A stretch of DNA of 5,862 bases. It comes from Rhodospirillales bacterium (GTDB taxonomy: Bacteria > Pseudomonadota > Alphaproteobacteria > Rhodospirillales_A > Casp-alpha2). The number at the start of each line of letters is the position of its first letter. Positions within the stretch are counted from its first letter, which is position 1. The notes beneath the pieces are model-generated. The model was given only the letters and a program-made list of their open reading frames with translations, was not told the DNA's origin and did not search any database. A program made the position numbers and the translations under genes. The DNA lies in assembly GCA_016763915.1 (NCBI GenBank), contig JAESSX010000115.1, positions 1 to 5,862 of the forward strand, read 5' to 3'. This document shows, piece after piece, positions 5,376 through 5,862 of the stretch.

Positions 5376-5862
5376 ATGAGGCATTTTCCACCATCTGCGG
5401 CGTGGCTGGTCCTGGCGGCGTTGACCCTGGGCGCGTGCGGGTCCGTGCAATGGCCCTTGGCGCGAGTGGGACCCGAGGACGCCAACCGGCCGTCTTCTGC
5501 GCGGTCTGCGCCGAGCCAGGCAAAAAGCGCATCCAACGCGGCATTCACCAACGCCGCCGCCGTCGTCGCCGGACGCGGCGATACGGTGTATGGCCTGTCG
5601 CGCCGCCACCGGGTGCCGGTGCGCGCGATCATCGAGGCCAACTGGCTCCGTCCGCCTTATCATCTGAAGGCCGGCCAACGGGTGGTCCTGCCCCGGGGGC
5701 GTCAGCACACGGTCCGGCGCGGCGAGACATTTTACGGCATCGCCCGGCAGTACGGCGTCAATCCGTACGGCATGGCGCGCGCCAACGGTCTCAGCCCGCC
5801 CTATGACATCCGGGCCGGGCAGAAACTTGTCCTGGCGGAAAAATCCGCCGTCAAAACAAAGC
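5376..5862 (+). CDS. LysM-repeat lipoprotein, N-terminal part (probably NlpD/DipM-type, truncated by the window)
   Basis: An open frame without a stop runs to the right edge, giving 162 visible residues. It begins with a lipoprotein signal peptide: MRHFPPSAAW, a hydrophobic stretch, and lipobox LGAC with the lipidated Cys21. A low-complexity Ser/Ala/Pro linker (about 33-62) follows, then two LysM peptidoglycan-binding repeats. The first is at about 63-106 (GDTVYGLSRRHRVPVRAIIEAN, ending LKAGQRVVLP) and the second at about 110-154 (HTVRRGETFYGIARQYGV, ending IRAGQKLVLA). LysM binds N-acetylglucosamine chains of the cell wall. Two LysM repeats in a lipoprotein next to surE-pcm fit an NlpD/DipM-like murein hydrolase activator, which would carry an M23 (LytM) domain beyond the edge; that domain is not visible, so this part is inference. 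ATG 5376 gives the cleaner signal peptide, with GGGAG at 5360-5364 eleven bases before it. ATG 5358, in frame behind GGAAGG, is the alternative. It lies behind the pcm terminator and is probably a separate transcript. Confidence 0.85.
   Translation, partial: MRHFPPSAAWLVLAALTLGACGSVQWPLARVGPEDANRPSSARSAPSQAKSASNAAFTNAAAVVAGRGDTVYGLSRRHRVPVRAIIEANWLRPPYHLKAGQRVVLPRGRQHTVRRGETFYGIARQYGVNPYGMARANGLSPPYDIRAGQKLVLAEKSAVKTK

Noticed and set aside
5164..5708. Overlapping - strand frames of 104-161 codons across the pcm-lipoprotein gap
   Set aside because: They read through the palindromic repeat and the LysM-coding region, lack ribosome binding support and show no domain.
5402..5806. + strand open frame of 134 codons inside the lipoprotein region
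   Set aside because: It is out of frame with the LysM-coding frame, which has a lipobox and two LysM repeats. Its Arg/Gly-rich translation is a frame shadow.

Overview
The window looks like a piece of an alphaproteobacterial chromosome, most likely from a Rhodospirillales-like lineage. The basis is the high-GC coding sequence, the form of the TatA N-terminus, and the tatABC - serS - surE - pcm - LysM-lipoprotein order, which I recall as a conserved alphaproteobacterial cluster. Taxonomy below class level is inference. All genes lie on the + strand, and most of the window is ordinary housekeeping sequence.

Layout. Positions 1-138 hold the very acidic C-terminal end of a gene that starts outside the window; by neighbourhood it is probably scpB (chromosome segregation). 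A clean hairpin follows its stop. A small membrane-anchored class I cytochrome c gene (241-672) sits between this tail and the Tat genes. Next come tatA (787-1032), tatB (1128-1610) and tatC (1613-2470), the complete twin-arginine translocase. serS (2499-3779, seryl-tRNA synthetase) follows 28 bases later. surE (3769-4551, survival nucleotidase) overlaps the end of serS, and pcm (4548-5186, protein-L-isoaspartate O-methyltransferase) overlaps surE by an ATGA junction. After pcm there is a short terminator-like hairpin with a T run, then an imperfect palindromic non-coding element of about 110 bases. Last is the start of a two-LysM lipoprotein gene (from 5376) that runs off the right edge. It is probably the NlpD/DipM-type envelope protein usually found next to surE-pcm.

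How the genes work together. TatA, TatB and TatC form one export machine for folded proteins. The gene spacing suggests tatB-tatC are translationally coupled (2-base gap, strong Shine-Dalgarno inside the tatB end). serS-surE-pcm look like one transcript with overlapping reading frames; SurE and PCM are stationary-phase or stress repair enzymes that are often neighbours. The cytochrome and the lipoprotein both act outside the cytoplasmic membrane, but nothing in the sequence ties them to Tat, since neither has a twin-arginine signal.

Points most worth a second look: the palindromic element at about 5207-5316, the oppositely charged cytoplasmic tails of TatB (Lys-rich, built on a 9-base DNA repeat) and TatC (Asp/Glu-rich), the cytochrome c gene placed between scpB and tatA, and the T10 run between tatA and tatB. 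I found no CRISPR, tRNA, rRNA, transposase or clearly new multi-gene system. No gene-free stretch exceeds about 190 bases.
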